Part shown: piece after piece, positions 1-8,851 of the stretch
How positions within the stretch are numbered: position 1 is the stretch's first letter
Layout: each line of letters opens with the position of its first letter
Origin: Lewinellaceae bacterium
GTDB lineage: Bacteria > Bacteroidota > Bacteroidia > Chitinophagales > Saprospiraceae
Length of the DNA stretch: 64,000 nt
Direction: 5' to 3'
NCBI GenBank assembly: GCA_020636375.1
Contig: JACJXZ010000001.1
Coordinates: 558,001-622,000, forward strand
Translations under genes and position numbers: made by a program
Notes under the pieces: model-generated
The model's database searches: none
What the model was told of the DNA's origin: nothing
Seen by the model: only the letters and a program-made list of their open reading frames with translations

Positions 1-416
1 ATTAGCCTGCTCACCTGTAAAAAGTGCTGCACCCCCTATTAATTTGAAAATTTGAGATGCTTCCCGGATAGCGTATTTAAGGGGAGCCATGTAGTTTTTT
101 TTTATAAAAAACTCATATATTATTAATTATCAAAACTTTAAATACACACATTCCGACCCTGATACACAGTACACAATTTCTCGTGTCCAAGAGACATGCA
201 CGTATAAAAACTCATATATTAAAATTTATCCGGCTAAAAAGAGACGGACACAAAAGCACCAAATCCGCACTAAATTTAGTGTCGGATTTGGTGTCCGTCT
301 ATCCAGCCGGATCCGCACTAAATTTAGTGCCCGTCTGGTCAGCCGGGTAAACTTTCGTGGCATCCTCTCGCCGCGTGCGCACTTTACATGAGAAACTACT
401 GCCGACCCTGCCGGGA
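1..416. other. AT-rich intergenic edge with repeats
   Basis: No credible gene is seen here. The stretch contains an imperfect direct repeat (core tataaaaa-ctcatatatt, about 103-120 and 203-220) and then palindromes listed separately. Short open frames across 226-420 are translations of the palindromes. The upstream neighbour lies outside the window, so promoter or terminator roles cannot be assigned. Confidence 0.5.
242..300. repeat. Nested palindrome (hairpin)
   Basis: Outer arms 242-251 (agacggacac) and 291-300 (gtgtccgtct) are exact inverted repeats. Inside them 257-293 forms a second near-perfect palindrome centred on actaaatttagt. A shorter palindrome, gcactaaatttagtgc, follows at 315-330, and a related hairpin with the same aaatttagtgcggattt core sits at 38344-38382, so this is a dispersed motif. 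Role unknown. Confidence 0.7.
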
Positions 417-659
417 TCAATCCCTCAACACCGCCAACCGCAAAACCCCTGCCTGCTTCCCGTCAGATACCCGCAGGACGTACATGCCATCGGGAAAATC
501 CGACAAGTCCAGCATCCTCGTGGGGGTTTCCATCCGGAATGACCGCAGCCGCCTGCCGTTCAAATCGTGCAGGTCAAACCGCAGTTCCCGGGCCAGGCCG
601 TTGCCCACCCGGACTTCAAAGCGGCCCCGGCTGGGATTAGGGCTTTTACGAAAGGACAA
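417..659 (-). pseudogene. Orphan T9SS type A sorting-domain fragment
   Basis: The roughly 80-residue frame is essentially only a C-terminal T9SS type A sorting domain: it begins with the typical SPNPSRGRF motif, continues through a strand reading DLHDLNGRRL, and ends with FPDGMYVLRVSDGKQAG and a short basic/hydrophobic tail. There is no signal peptide and no cargo domain; the only start is a TTG at 659 and an in-frame stop lies four codons upstream. Such a domain works only as the tail of a secreted protein that the T9SS recognises and anchors, so this is best read as the surviving 3' end of a decayed cargo gene. Bases 660-909 upstream hold no recognisable remainder of it. The sorting-domain identity is confident; pseudogene status is inference. 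Confidence 0.7.
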
Positions 660-909
660 TGGCAGGGTTTACTATTACAACGCTTTCTCAAAAAAAGCCG
701 ATTTCCTGCAAATTATTTCTATCTATGCGGTTAGTTTTTCTTTTACTTTAAAATATGGTAAGCCGGGAGGTTCAGGAGCGCGAATCCCGGCAAAAATCGG
801 GGCAGGCTCTCCAGGTCCGCAAATTCATAAAGTAAAAGTTGAATTAGCCGAACACTATAACAAACCAAACGATTGACCCCTCATTACCCGCACTACCGAC
901 TTCCATCTA

Positions 910-2184
910 TTATTTGCATTTTATATCTTCCAATTTAGGCTGCACCTCTTTCCCGATCAAGTGCCCATATTGGTTCATTAGCAAGTTGTAAGCCCTTGAT
1001 TTGCCTTTTATCTTAGAAAGCGAATTGAATAGCCGCCCATATCCTATCTGGATATCCGTTACTTCGGCTCTTACTTGCCCGGATCCGTATTTCCCATCCA
1101 GGATTTTAAGCACAAAAATTGCCTTATATTTATTATTTCCGAATAGTTTATCAAGATAATTATCCGCCGGCACCTCGTAGTCCACATCCAATGTGCAGTA
1201 GTCGCCATAGGATAGATTTTTTTTCCTGGATTCCCCTGCTGACAATTCGCTTGCCGCGATCACCAATGCTGCGGCACCCAGGCCCAGCAGAATCTCCTTT
1301 GTACTGATCGTGGCCGGAATGGAAGTACCCGAAGTGTATGTACGACTATCGGAGTCAGTAACCGAAAAAGAAAGGGAGCTGTTTCGGGAACTCGAAGTTT
1401 TAGTCAATCCAGTTAAATTACCAGGTAGCGGCCCCTTGAAATAGGATAGCAGGTCATGGCTTGTATAGTCTTCATCGTACTGTCCGATCACAATGTCCGT
1501 TCCCAATTTGTAATCAAATATGACATATTCGTTATAGAAGTTTGCCGAATTATCGTCCTGAATGACATCAGTTGCCAGGATTACTTTGTTCTTTCCGGAC
1601 ACAGTATAGGCCGAAACTACCGCAAATTGATCATTCTGAGTAAATTTATCACTTTCAGATGACTTCCCTGATTCTATTTGAATTTTCACCCTTCTGTAGC
1701 CACCGTTTAAAAAACGATAAAATTTTTCGTCACCCTCCAGGCTTTCAAAAAACGGCTCGCCAGAAGCCTGATTTATATAATGATCCATGCTGCGGAACGA
1801 TTTGCTTTTAGCGACGCAAAAACCAACATGGTACAACCAGGCATAAGCATTCGGTTTATTGCCTGAGTAAGCATTGTAACGGGCTATATTATAACAGTAC
1901 TCCGGATTTAAATCATTGGCTTTATGGGCTTTGTATTCATAATCAGCCGCTAGAGCAATGTTCCTTTTGCCCTCGTATGCAAGTGCAAGCCCGTGGTAGG
2001 CTTTATCGTTGGATACCTTTGCTTTACCTGCTGCCTTGTCAAATTTTTTAATGGCCTTATCATAGTCCCCTCTGTTAAGGCTGGCATGGCCTTTCTCAAT
2101 GATTTTTGAGATATTTGGGCTACAAGAGGTCATGAAAAGAACCAACAAATAATAAAGTGAAAGGGTGGGTATTTTATTTTTCAT
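910..2184 (-). CDS. TPR-containing lipoprotein, function unknown
   Basis: A 424-residue protein with a lipoprotein signal peptide: basic start, hydrophobic core and lipobox FMTSC with the lipidated cysteine at residue 21. Residues about 28-110 resemble tetratricopeptide helices (a GDYDKAIKKFDKAAGKAK unit, then a second helix pair). The middle is polar and strand-rich, with one hydrophobic stretch (LLGLGAAALVIAASELSAG, about 300-320) that could be a membrane-interacting helix. It probably sits on the periplasmic face of a membrane. It follows the 172-residue secreted gene by only 22 bp on the same strand, so the two are probably cotranscribed. Lower GC than the housekeeping genes points to accessory DNA. 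No enzymatic motif is visible; a scaffold or assembly role is only a guess from the TPR units. Confidence 0.75.
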   Translation of the reverse strand: MKNKIPTLSLYYLLVLFMTSCSPNISKIIEKGHASLNRGDYDKAIKKFDKAAGKAKVSNDKAYHGLALAYEGKRNIALAADYEYKAHKANDLNPEYCYNIARYNAYSGNKPNAYAWLYHVGFCVAKSKSFRSMDHYINQASGEPFFESLEGDEKFYRFLNGGYRRVKIQIESGKSSESDKFTQNDQFAVVSAYTVSGKNKVILATDVIQDDNSANFYNEYVIFDYKLGTDIVIGQYDEDYTSHDLLSYFKGPLPGNLTGLTKTSSSRNSSLSFSVTDSDSRTYTSGTSIPATISTKEILLGLGAAALVIAASELSAGESRKKNLSYGDYCTLDVDYEVPADNYLDKLFGNNKYKAIFVLKILDGKYGSGQVRAEVTDIQIGYGRLFNSLSKIKGKSRAYNLLMNQYGHLIGKEVQPKLEDIKCK

Positions 2185-2206
2185 TGCTCTCTTTTTTAAT
2201 TTTCAG

Positions 2207-2725
2207 TCATTTTTTGAGGTACCCGCAAAGTACTTCATATATGCCGTTCGCGTAGTCGATTTTTCCCTGGTTTTCCGAGCAATACTCAGGATTCGTTTCT
2301 CTGATTTTTGCAATCAATTCGCGGTATTGTTTCAAATCTTCAAAAGAATCTTCCATGGTGCCAATTCGCCCATCTTTTCGGGCAATTGCCCGGAAGAAGT
2401 AAGCCTCTGCTGCCTGTTCCGAATCTTTCGACTTATCGCTTTCGATAAAAGCGGTCATACCATCAATCACCTCCTGATATTTTCTTAAAGCCATGCCCGA
2501 TTCGGCAAGAAGCATGTGGGTATTACGGAACCAATATTCTGAATGAAGGCAATTGTCGAGATGCCATTTTGCCAAACGATAGGCATCCGCCTCCTTTTCG
2601 TTAATCATGTTGGTAAAAGCTTCAAGTGCAATGTCAAAGCAGTCCGGACTGTTCGCCTTCTGACCATAACCGGGACAGAAAAAAGCCGAAGAGAAAAGAA
2701 AAAAAAGTAGTATTTGCCTGGACAT
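2207..2725 (-). CDS. Secreted helical-repeat protein, function unknown
   Basis: A 172-residue protein with a signal peptide (residues 1-22, cleavage likely after GYGQ). The remainder is rich in helix-forming charged residues and resembles TPR-type helices, e.g. NEKEADAYRLAKWHLDNC and SEQAAEAYFFRAIARKDG. Four cysteines in the mature part (at CFD, NCL, YCS and LCG) fit a protein folded outside the cytoplasm. It ends 22 bp before the TPR lipoprotein starts, which suggests a two-gene transcript and perhaps a complex. Family not recognised. Confidence 0.7.
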   Translation of the reverse strand: MSRQILLFFLFSSAFFCPGYGQKANSPDCFDIALEAFTNMINEKEADAYRLAKWHLDNCLHSEYWFRNTHMLLAESGMALRKYQEVIDGMTAFIESDKSKDSEQAAEAYFFRAIARKDGRIGTMEDSFEDLKQYRELIAKIRETNPEYCSENQGKIDYANGIYEVLCGYLKK

Positions 2726-2827
2726 GACAACTGGGTTTTAAAATTCATTGTGGATTGCCAGGCCTGTCTGCCACAGCATCAAGCCTGGCCAATCCGGAAA
2801 AGGTTAAATCATCTGAAAAGGTTCTGC

Positions 2828-3175
2828 CTACAAATCTACCCTGATTTTCCCCGGTGCCCGGCCCTTGGTCCGGTGGTTGCTCCAGTTACCGTCCACGTAG
2901 ACTTTCACCTCTCCCTGGCTCGCGTGTTTCACGTACGCCACCCCGTCGGAGTTGGTGTAATAGGCATCCGTAAACCCACTGTCAGAAAGACTGCCGACGA
3001 ATTCCAGAACCACCTTGTAACCGCTGCCGACCCGGCTTCCATCCTTGTAGACCGTAACTTCCGTGGTGTGGTTATCTGCGCTGTCGGCCTCATGAGAGAA
3101 GCCGGAGAGCATTCCCCAGGCGGCGATCCCGAGGCAAAGAGCAAAAAGGCTGGAAAGGAAAGTTCTCTTTTTCAT
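2828..3175 (-). CDS. Small secreted beta-rich protein, function unknown
   Basis: A 115-residue protein starting MKKRTFLSSLF with a signal peptide ending around residue 28. The mature part (EVTVYKDGSRVGSGYKVVLEF ... GVAYVKHASQGEVKVYVDG) alternates strands and turns like a small Ig-like or carboxypeptidase-regulatory-like beta-sandwich. The start is chosen because an A-rich leader (aatcactaaaaccaatcaat) precedes the ATG at 3175, as is usual here. Its first 86 bases are also the 3' end of the upstream open frame (3090-3542), an overlap too long for a normal operon. A gap of 102 bases separates it from the next gene. Confidence 0.7.
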   Translation of the reverse strand: MKKRTFLSSLFALCLGIAAWGMLSGFSHEADSADNHTTEVTVYKDGSRVGSGYKVVLEFVGSLSDSGFTDAYYTNSDGVAYVKHASQGEVKVYVDGNWSNHRTKGRAPGKIRVDL

Positions 3176-3542
3176 ATTGATTGGTTTTAGTGATTAAAAA
3201 ATCGCATTCATTGAATGTTAATGAGTATGGTGTGGATTCAGAGGAATATCCTTCTTCTCCGAGGTAGGCATAGATTTTGCCACTTTCCGGGTTTTCGATA
3301 AAATAGGCCTCTGAACTTCCTTTTTCAAAAAACCAATACTGGTAATTGTCTTGGGTGAAATTACATGCTATCAAGTCGATTTTTGTCGTATCCCCCAGCT
3401 CTACGCCCTTGATAAAAACATTCATATTCGACTGCCCTTCGACAAAGGGCCATTTGTAATACTGAGCAGAGGCTGAGTAGTAAATCGTCGTCAAGAAAAT
3501 CAATAAAAAATACGAGAGGTAATTGCGTTTTTCGTTTGTCAT
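3090..3542 (-). CDS. Secreted protein with probably aberrant 3' end
   Basis: A frame of about 150 residues beginning MTNEKRNYLSYFLLIFL with a clear signal peptide (cleavage near YYSASAQ, residue 27) and a short beta-rich mature domain. From about residue 128 the translation changes character (ENFPFQPFCSLPRDRR) because it runs into the coding sequence of the 115-residue gene in another frame. The most likely explanation is that this gene lost its original stop and 3' end in a small deletion, leaving a read-through tail. A start 18 bases upstream (3560) is also possible. No family recognised. The signal peptide supports a real, if damaged, gene. Confidence 0.5.
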   Translation of the reverse strand: MTNEKRNYLSYFLLIFLTTIYYSASAQYYKWPFVEGQSNMNVFIKGVELGDTTKIDLIACNFTQDNYQYWFFEKGSSEAYFIENPESGKIYAYLGEEGYSSESTPYSLTFNECDFLITKTNQYEKENFPFQPFCSLPRDRRLGNALRLLS

Positions 3543-3870
3543 AATAAAAGCATTTTTCAACTTTTTTATGGCGACCCAAAGTTAATTGTCGCCCACGCCT
3601 TCAAAACACATGCGGCCCTTTAATATCTTATTTTTCCCCTTCCCAAACACGCCCTTTCCTATGAGCGCCCCCCCGACCGGCAACAAACGCCCTTTTCCCG
3701 CCAATAAACCGGCATGGCCTCTACCCTACTCCCCTGCCCGTTTCGCCTTATTCTACCTACCCTTACTCCCACAGCTATTTTCAGTTTGCATTTCCCGTCC
3801 TTTTCTTAATTTGCCTATCTTTAGTAAAAACCGGGCGCACATCCGCAGCACAAACCATGAAAACGCCAGC

Positions 3871-4866
3871 ATGAAGGAAAAAACAGCCCTTTTGGAATCC
3901 ATCGTAGCCTCCGTCCCCTACGGCATTGTGGTGACGGACCGGGAGGGGCGGCTTCTGCTGGCCAACAACCTGGGGCGGGCCTACCTCCGCCTGCCGGAAG
4001 GCGAAGGGTTCTCCCTGCCAGAATACCTGAATGCCTTCCCCGACCTGGCCGGGCAGCTGGAGTTTCCGCTCAAGGAGCCCGCCGGCCGTATCGACCTCCT
4101 GGCCATCAAGGTGGGCAAAGCCTACCTCACCATCCGGGGGCGGCCGGTGCCGCAGGGGCTGGCCCTGAGTATCATCGACGTCACCCGCGCCAAGGAAACC
4201 GAACAGCACATGCTCGACGCCATCCTGGAAGCTACCGAGGCGCAGCGCCGCAGGCTCTCCAAGGAAATCCACGACGGAATCGGGCCGCTGATCTCCACCA
4301 TCAAGCTCAACCTCGACGCCCTGCGGATGGAAACCAGGGATGAAAACGCCCGGGCCATGCAGATGATAGAATCCATGAGCGAGCTGCTGCAGACCATGTC
4401 CACCGACATCCGGAGCATTTCTCACAACCTGATGCCCAACGTGCTGGTGGATTTCGGGCTGGTGGCCGCCCTGGAAAACCTCTGCCAGCGGGTGAACAGC
4501 AGCGGCAAGGTGCAGGCCAATTTCTACCACTCCGAATTCCGGGAGCGCATCCGCAGGAAGGCGGCGCTGGGCCTCTACCGCATCGCCCAGGAACTGATCA
4601 ACAACGCCGTGAAATATGCCCGGGCGCAGACGATCAACGTCCAGCTGATCCGGCACTCCGATTCCGTCGTGCTCATGGTGGAGGACGACGGGGTCGGCTT
4701 TTCGCCGCACCGGCCCGACGCCACCCCCGGGATCGACAAAGGTATCGGGTTGAAAAACATCCAGACCCGAGTGCGGTCGCTGGGCGGCTCGTTCATCCTC
4801 GAATCCCAGCCCGGCCAGGGCGTGCTGGCTACCATTGAAGTACCCTTAAAAACCCTTGAAGCATGA
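3871..4866 (+). CDS. PAS-type sensor histidine kinase (NarL/DegS class)
   Basis: A 331-residue cytosolic histidine kinase that would autophosphorylate and pass phosphate to the adjacent LuxR-type regulator. Residues 5-105 look like a PAS sensor (PYGIVVTDREGRLLLAN ... LALSIIDVTRAKE). The HisKA_3 dimerisation helix at 115-190 carries the phospho-acceptor His134 in RRLSKEIHDGIG. The HATPase domain shows the N box ELINNAVKYA (241-250), DDGVGF (272-277) and GIGLKNI (291-297). No membrane segment or signal peptide follows the chosen ATG at 3871, so the signal is probably intracellular. An in-frame extension back to 3586 is low-complexity and proline-rich and was not used. The stop overlaps the regulator's start (ATGA, 4863-4866), so the pair is translationally coupled. 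The cognate signal is unknown. Confidence 0.9.
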   Translation: MKEKTALLESIVASVPYGIVVTDREGRLLLANNLGRAYLRLPEGEGFSLPEYLNAFPDLAGQLEFPLKEPAGRIDLLAIKVGKAYLTIRGRPVPQGLALSIIDVTRAKETEQHMLDAILEATEAQRRRLSKEIHDGIGPLISTIKLNLDALRMETRDENARAMQMIESMSELLQTMSTDIRSISHNLMPNVLVDFGLVAALENLCQRVNSSGKVQANFYHSEFRERIRRKAALGLYRIAQELINNAVKYARAQTINVQLIRHSDSVVLMVEDDGVGFSPHRPDATPGIDKGIGLKNIQTRVRSLGGSFILESQPGQGVLATIEVPLKTLEA

Positions 4867-5507
4867 TAGAGATCATGATCGCCGACGACCACCGCGTTTT
4901 CCGGGAGGGCATCGTCTCCATCCTGGAAAATACGGGAGAGATACGGGTTATCGCCCAGGCGCAGGACGGGAAGGAGGTGATGGAAAAGCTCCGGAAGGCC
5001 CGGCCGGAACTCATCCTCATGGATATTTCCATGGGCGAGGCCGGCGGCATCGAAACGACCCGGCTGGTCAAGGAACAATACCCGGAAATCAAGGTCCTCG
5101 TCCTGTCCATGCATTCCGAGAGCAGCTACATCGTCCGGATGCTGGAGGCCGGCGCTTCCGGCTACCTGCTCAAAGATGCGGGAAGCGCCGAGCTCATCAA
5201 CGCCATCAAGGCGGTGGCCCAAGGCCATACCTACTTCAGCAGCCAGGTCTCCGCCACCCTGGTCGACCAGCTGGTGAAAGGCAAAAAGCCGCCGGAGCGC
5301 AAGGCGGGCGTCCCCCTCACCCGCAGAGAGATCGAAGTGCTGCGCCTCATCGCCGAGGAATACTCCAACCCGGAGATCGCCGACAAGCTGTTCATCAGTA
5401 TCCGCACTGTCGACACCCACCGCCGGAACCTGCTGGAAAAGCTGGGCGTGAAGAATACTGCCGGGCTGGTGAAGTATGCGATTAAGCATGGGCTGGTGGC
5501 GGGGTAG
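4863..5507 (+). CDS. LuxR/NarL-family response regulator
   Basis: A 214-residue two-domain regulator. The receiver domain (1-120) has the acidic pair Asp8-Asp9, the phospho-acceptor Asp54 in ILMDIS, Ser82 and Lys104 (YLLKDAG). After a linker, residues 150-212 form a LuxR-type helix-turn-helix (LTRREIEVLRLIAEEYSN, then IRTVDTHRRNLLEKLG) that binds DNA as a dimer. It overlaps the histidine kinase by four bases and is its obvious partner. The stop codon is followed after two bases by an octamer array and a MITE-like element, so the operon ends here. Target genes cannot be inferred. Confidence 0.93.
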   Translation: MIEIMIADDHRVFREGIVSILENTGEIRVIAQAQDGKEVMEKLRKARPELILMDISMGEAGGIETTRLVKEQYPEIKVLVLSMHSESSYIVRMLEAGASGYLLKDAGSAELINAIKAVAQGHTYFSSQVSATLVDQLVKGKKPPERKAGVPLTRREIEVLRLIAEEYSNPEIADKLFISIRTVDTHRRNLLEKLGVKNTAGLVKYAIKHGLVAG

Positions 5508-5509
5508 GA

Positions 5510-5541
5510 GGTGTATTGGTGCATTGGTGTGTTGGTGCATT
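5510..5541. repeat. Octamer tandem array (ggtgNatt-like)
   Basis: Four units of period 8: ggtgtatt, ggtgcatt, ggtgtgtt, ggtgcatt, starting two bases after the regulator's stop. A 19-base piece of this array (5522-5540) recurs exactly on the other side of the adjacent element (5766-5784), flanking it directly like a target duplication. A similar array touches the second copy of the element near 57346. Confidence 0.75.
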
Positions 5542-5551
5542 GGTGAGGGCA

Positions 5552-5761
5552 CTCCGGAAAGTCCGGCAAAGGAATGCCCGTCTCTGCGAGCCGGGTAAAA
5601 ATGACTGGAGGCCCGTCCTCATTCCTCGGCCGGGTAAAAATGAAGGAATGAATAAAGCGACGATGTATTTTAAATTGATATTCATTGATAAAAACATGAT
5701 TATGTTTATTCATTCCATCATTCCTTCGTTCCATCATTCCTTAACGAAGGTTTCCGGAGTG
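5552..5761. mobile_element. MITE-like 210-bp element, copy 1
   Basis: A non-coding element bounded by the inverted termini ctccggaaa (left) and tttccggag (right), extendable outward to about ggtgagggc-actccggaaa when both copies are combined. A second copy in the same orientation and of the same length lies at 57412-57621, by eye close to 90% identical. Internal inverted pairs include ggaatgaataaa with tttattcattcc and ccttcgtt with aacgaagg, so the whole can fold. It encodes no transposase; any mobility would depend on an enzyme elsewhere. Bases 5762-5908 beyond it hold the direct octamer flank and the leader of the protease gene. Confidence 0.8.
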
Positions 5762-5908
5762 ACCTCATTGGTGTGTTGGTGCATACGAATACACAAATGC
5801 GCTATAAAGCGGCTGGCGAACATAGTATTTCGAACAATTTCTGTTTTTTTGGGTAATTTGGCAGGAGGATAACCGAAAGTGGCCTCCAGTTAACCAAACA
5901 ACCGGAAA

Positions 5909-7036
5909 ATGATGACCTGGTCTTTAAAAATAGCCCGGATTGCGGGCATCAACGTATACCTGCACTGGACTTTTCTCATTCTGCTGGCGTGGATTTTCAT
6001 CTCCAGCCTGAACGCGGGGCAGAATACCACCGAAGCCTTCACCGGGGTAGCGTTCGTGGTGGCGCTCTTCGCCTGCGTGGTGCTCCATGAGTTCGGCCAT
6101 GCCCTGACGGCGCGGCGCTACGGCATACAGACCCAGCGGATCACCCTGCTGCCCATTGGGGGGCTGGCCATGCTGGAAAAGATGCCGGAAAAACCCCGGC
6201 AGGAACTCGCCGTCGCCCTGGCCGGGCCGGCGGTAAACGTCGTGATCGCCATTGTCCTCTTTATTTACATCAAGGCCTCCGGCCTGAGCCTGCCCACCAG
6301 CCAGCTGGAAGACCCCAGCCAGATCACCCTGGGCAAGTACTTCCTGCCCAACCTGCTCTTTGTCAACGTCCTGCTCTTTGCCTTCAACCTGATCCCGGCT
6401 TTTCCCATGGACGGCGGGCGGGTGCTTCGGGCCCTCTTGTCGATGAAGTACGACCGGGCCACCGCTACCAATATTGCCGCCCGCATCGGGCAGTTCCTCG
6501 CCATCGGGTTCGTCTTCTTCGGTTTTATGTACGATTTCTGGCTCATCTTTATCGGGCTGTTCATCTACCTGGGCGCCAGCGGAGAAGCCAGTTATGAGAC
6601 CCAGCGCTCCCTGCTCTCCCGCCTTACCGTCCGGGACGTGCTGATGCACCAATATACGCCGCTCCACGCCTGGGAGACCATCGGGCGGGCCGTGGAAATC
6701 CTGCTCGACGGCCAGGAGAAGGAGTTCATCGTCACGGAAGACAACCAGATCATCGGCACGATCTCCCGGGACGACATCATCAAGGGGCTGCAGGCCCTGG
6801 GCAAGGAGGAACGCATCAAACGCATCGTAAACCAGGACTGGATACGCCTCTCCACCGACATGGAGCTGAACGAGGCGTACGAGCAAATGTCCAGGAAAAA
6901 ATTATCCATCTGCCCTGTATACGACGAATACGGCGAGCTGGTCGGCATCCTCAACCAGGAGAACATCCTGGAGGCCGTCATGGTGGAAAGCGCCCGGGAA
7001 GGGAGTATGATGAAACCGCGGGCAGTGGCGGATTGA
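5909..7036 (+). CDS. Site-2 protease family (M50) metalloprotease with CBS domains
   Basis: A 375-residue polytopic inner-membrane zinc protease. The metal-binding motif HEFGH is at residues 60-64 inside a transmembrane helix, and the third ligand is in NLIPAFPMDGGR (Asp168). Hydrophobic helices occupy about 18-34, 44-66, 100-121, 147-165 and 190-225. Residues 240-365 form a pair of CBS domains (RLTVRDVLMHQYTPL ... LSICPVYDEYGELVGILN), which in this family are thought to sense adenosine nucleotides and gate the protease. Rip/SpoIVFB-type members cleave membrane-anchored regulators; no substrate is encoded nearby. The gene stands alone, with a 120-base gap to the symporter. Confidence 0.92.
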   Translation: MMTWSLKIARIAGINVYLHWTFLILLAWIFISSLNAGQNTTEAFTGVAFVVALFACVVLHEFGHALTARRYGIQTQRITLLPIGGLAMLEKMPEKPRQELAVALAGPAVNVVIAIVLFIYIKASGLSLPTSQLEDPSQITLGKYFLPNLLFVNVLLFAFNLIPAFPMDGGRVLRALLSMKYDRATATNIAARIGQFLAIGFVFFGFMYDFWLIFIGLFIYLGASGEASYETQRSLLSRLTVRDVLMHQYTPLHAWETIGRAVEILLDGQEKEFIVTEDNQIIGTISRDDIIKGLQALGKEERIKRIVNQDWIRLSTDMELNEAYEQMSRKKLSICPVYDEYGELVGILNQENILEAVMVESAREGSMMKPRAVAD

Positions 7037-7155
7037 GTGAGCGGACACAAGGGTTGAAGCTCCCGGGTTTTTAATGAGAATTGCCCTGGGCAGGCAATGA
7101 ATAAACTTTTTTCCTTACCTTTCACCGTAAGAACTAAAACCAACTTTGACGAGCC

Positions 7156-8832
7156 ATGAAATTCGCAACGATTGACTACCTGATCTTCATCGCCTACGGG
7201 CTGACCATCATCGGCATCGCCTTCTGGGTGACCCGCAAAGGAGAAAAAACTTCCGAAGACTACTTCCTGGCCGGCAAGTCGCTGCCCTGGTGGGCCATCG
7301 GCGCCTCCCTGATCGCCGCCAACATTTCGGCAGAGCAATTCATTGGTATGTCCGGATCGGGCTTTGCCATCGGCCTGGCCATCGCCTCCTACGAATGGAT
7401 GGCCGCCCTGACGCTGCTCATCGTTGGGAAGTTCTTCCTGCCTATTTTCATTGAAAAGCAGCTGTACACCATCCCGGAGTTCGTGGAAAAACGCTACAGC
7501 GAACAGCTCAAAACCATCCTGGCTGTCTTCTGGATCGGCCTGTACATTTTCGTCAACCTTACCTCGGTGTTGTATTTGGGCGCTACGGCCCTGGACACCA
7601 TCATCGGCGTGGGAGACGGCTCCATCCTACTGACCTGCATCATCGGCCTGGCGCTGTTCGCCGCCGTTTATTCCCTGTGGGGCGGGCTGGCAGCGGTAGC
7701 CTGGACGGACGTCATACAGGTCGTCCTCCTCATCGCCGGCGGCCTGATCACCACTTATATTGCCCTGACGCATGTTTCACCGGACGGCGGCGTGATCGCC
7801 GGCATGAAGGCCATATACGAACAGGTGCCCGAAAAGTTCTCCATGATCCTGGAGAAGGGAGAGATCATCACGCCGGACGGCCGGGACGCCTGGCTGGACC
7901 TGCCCGGCCTGACCGTATTGATCGGCGGCCTATGGGTGGCCAACCTCTACTACTGGGGCTTCAACCAATACATCATCCAGCGCACCCTGGCGGCCAAATC
8001 CCTGAAGGAATCACAGCGGGGCATTGCCTTTGCCGCATTCCTGAAGCTGTTGATCCCCCTGATCGTAGTCATACCCGGCATCGTCGCCTTCGTGCTCAAT
8101 TCTTCCCCGGAAGGGGTCGTGGATGCAACGACAGCTGACCCTTCATTTATCGGCCCCAGCGGAAACATCATCAACGACAACGCCGCGCCCTGGCTGATCA
8201 GCAGTTTCATCCCCTCCGGCCTGAAGGGACTGGTGCTGGCCGCCCTGTCCGCCGCCATTGTCTCCTCCCTGGCGTCCATGCTGAATTCCACGGCCACTAT
8301 TTTCACTATGGATATTTACAGGCCTTACGTCAACAAACAAGCCTCGGAAAAACAACTGGTAACCGTAGGCCGGACCTCGGCAGGCGTTGCGCTGCTGATC
8401 GCCGTGCTGATCGCCCCTCAGCTTAAGAACCTGGGGCAGGTCTTCCAGTACATTCAGGAATATACCGGCATCGTCAGCCCGGGCATCCTGGCGGTTTTCA
8501 TGCTGGGCTTGTTCTGGAGGAAAACGACCAACAAAGCCGCCATCTGGGGCGCGCTCCTGTCCATCCCCATCGCCCTGTATTTCAAAGTAGCCCCCAACGG
8601 CTGGTCGGATAGCCCCTTCTTCCTGAACCTTCCGTTCCTGAACCAGATGCTCTGGACGTGCCTGGGCACCATGGCCATTATGGTGGCCATCAGCTACTGG
8701 GAAAACAAGGGCGCTCCCCACGAAAAGGGGATTAAGCTCTCAAAGGAATTGTTCCGCACCGGCAGGGCGTTCAATATCAGCACGGCAATCATTTGCGTGA
8801 TCCTGGCCATATTGTACTTCATATTCTGGTAA
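7156..8832 (+). CDS. Sodium/solute symporter (SSS family, SGLT-like)
   Basis: A 558-residue secondary transporter with about 13-14 hydrophobic helices, the usual size for the SSS family and close to Vibrio SglT in arrangement. Recognisable blocks are SEDYFLAGKSLPWWAIGASLIAANISAEQFIG (residues about 34-65), LYSLWGGL-type turns near 170-180, WVANLYYWGFNQYIIQR (about 258-274) and the ASMLNSTATIFTMDIY sodium-site helix (about 374-390). It would import a sugar or similar solute with sodium at the inner membrane; the substrate cannot be named from sequence alone, although the WGFNQYIIQR block suggests the hexose branch. No catabolic genes adjoin it. A TACCTTTC -7-like box at 7116-7123 may be its promoter. 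Confidence 0.9.
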   Translation: MKFATIDYLIFIAYGLTIIGIAFWVTRKGEKTSEDYFLAGKSLPWWAIGASLIAANISAEQFIGMSGSGFAIGLAIASYEWMAALTLLIVGKFFLPIFIEKQLYTIPEFVEKRYSEQLKTILAVFWIGLYIFVNLTSVLYLGATALDTIIGVGDGSILLTCIIGLALFAAVYSLWGGLAAVAWTDVIQVVLLIAGGLITTYIALTHVSPDGGVIAGMKAIYEQVPEKFSMILEKGEIITPDGRDAWLDLPGLTVLIGGLWVANLYYWGFNQYIIQRTLAAKSLKESQRGIAFAAFLKLLIPLIVVIPGIVAFVLNSSPEGVVDATTADPSFIGPSGNIINDNAAPWLISSFIPSGLKGLVLAALSAAIVSSLASMLNSTATIFTMDIYRPYVNKQASEKQLVTVGRTSAGVALLIAVLIAPQLKNLGQVFQYIQEYTGIVSPGILAVFMLGLFWRKTTNKAAIWGALLSIPIALYFKVAPNGWSDSPFFLNLPFLNQMLWTCLGTMAIMVAISYWENKGAPHEKGIKLSKELFRTGRAFNISTAIICVILAILYFIFW

Positions 8833-8851
8833 GCCTGCGGGGGGAAATCAA

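Noticed and set aside
226..420. Small frames over the 5' palindromes, including 388-876 on the + strand
   Set aside because: They translate inverted repeats or the antisense of the sorting-domain fragment.
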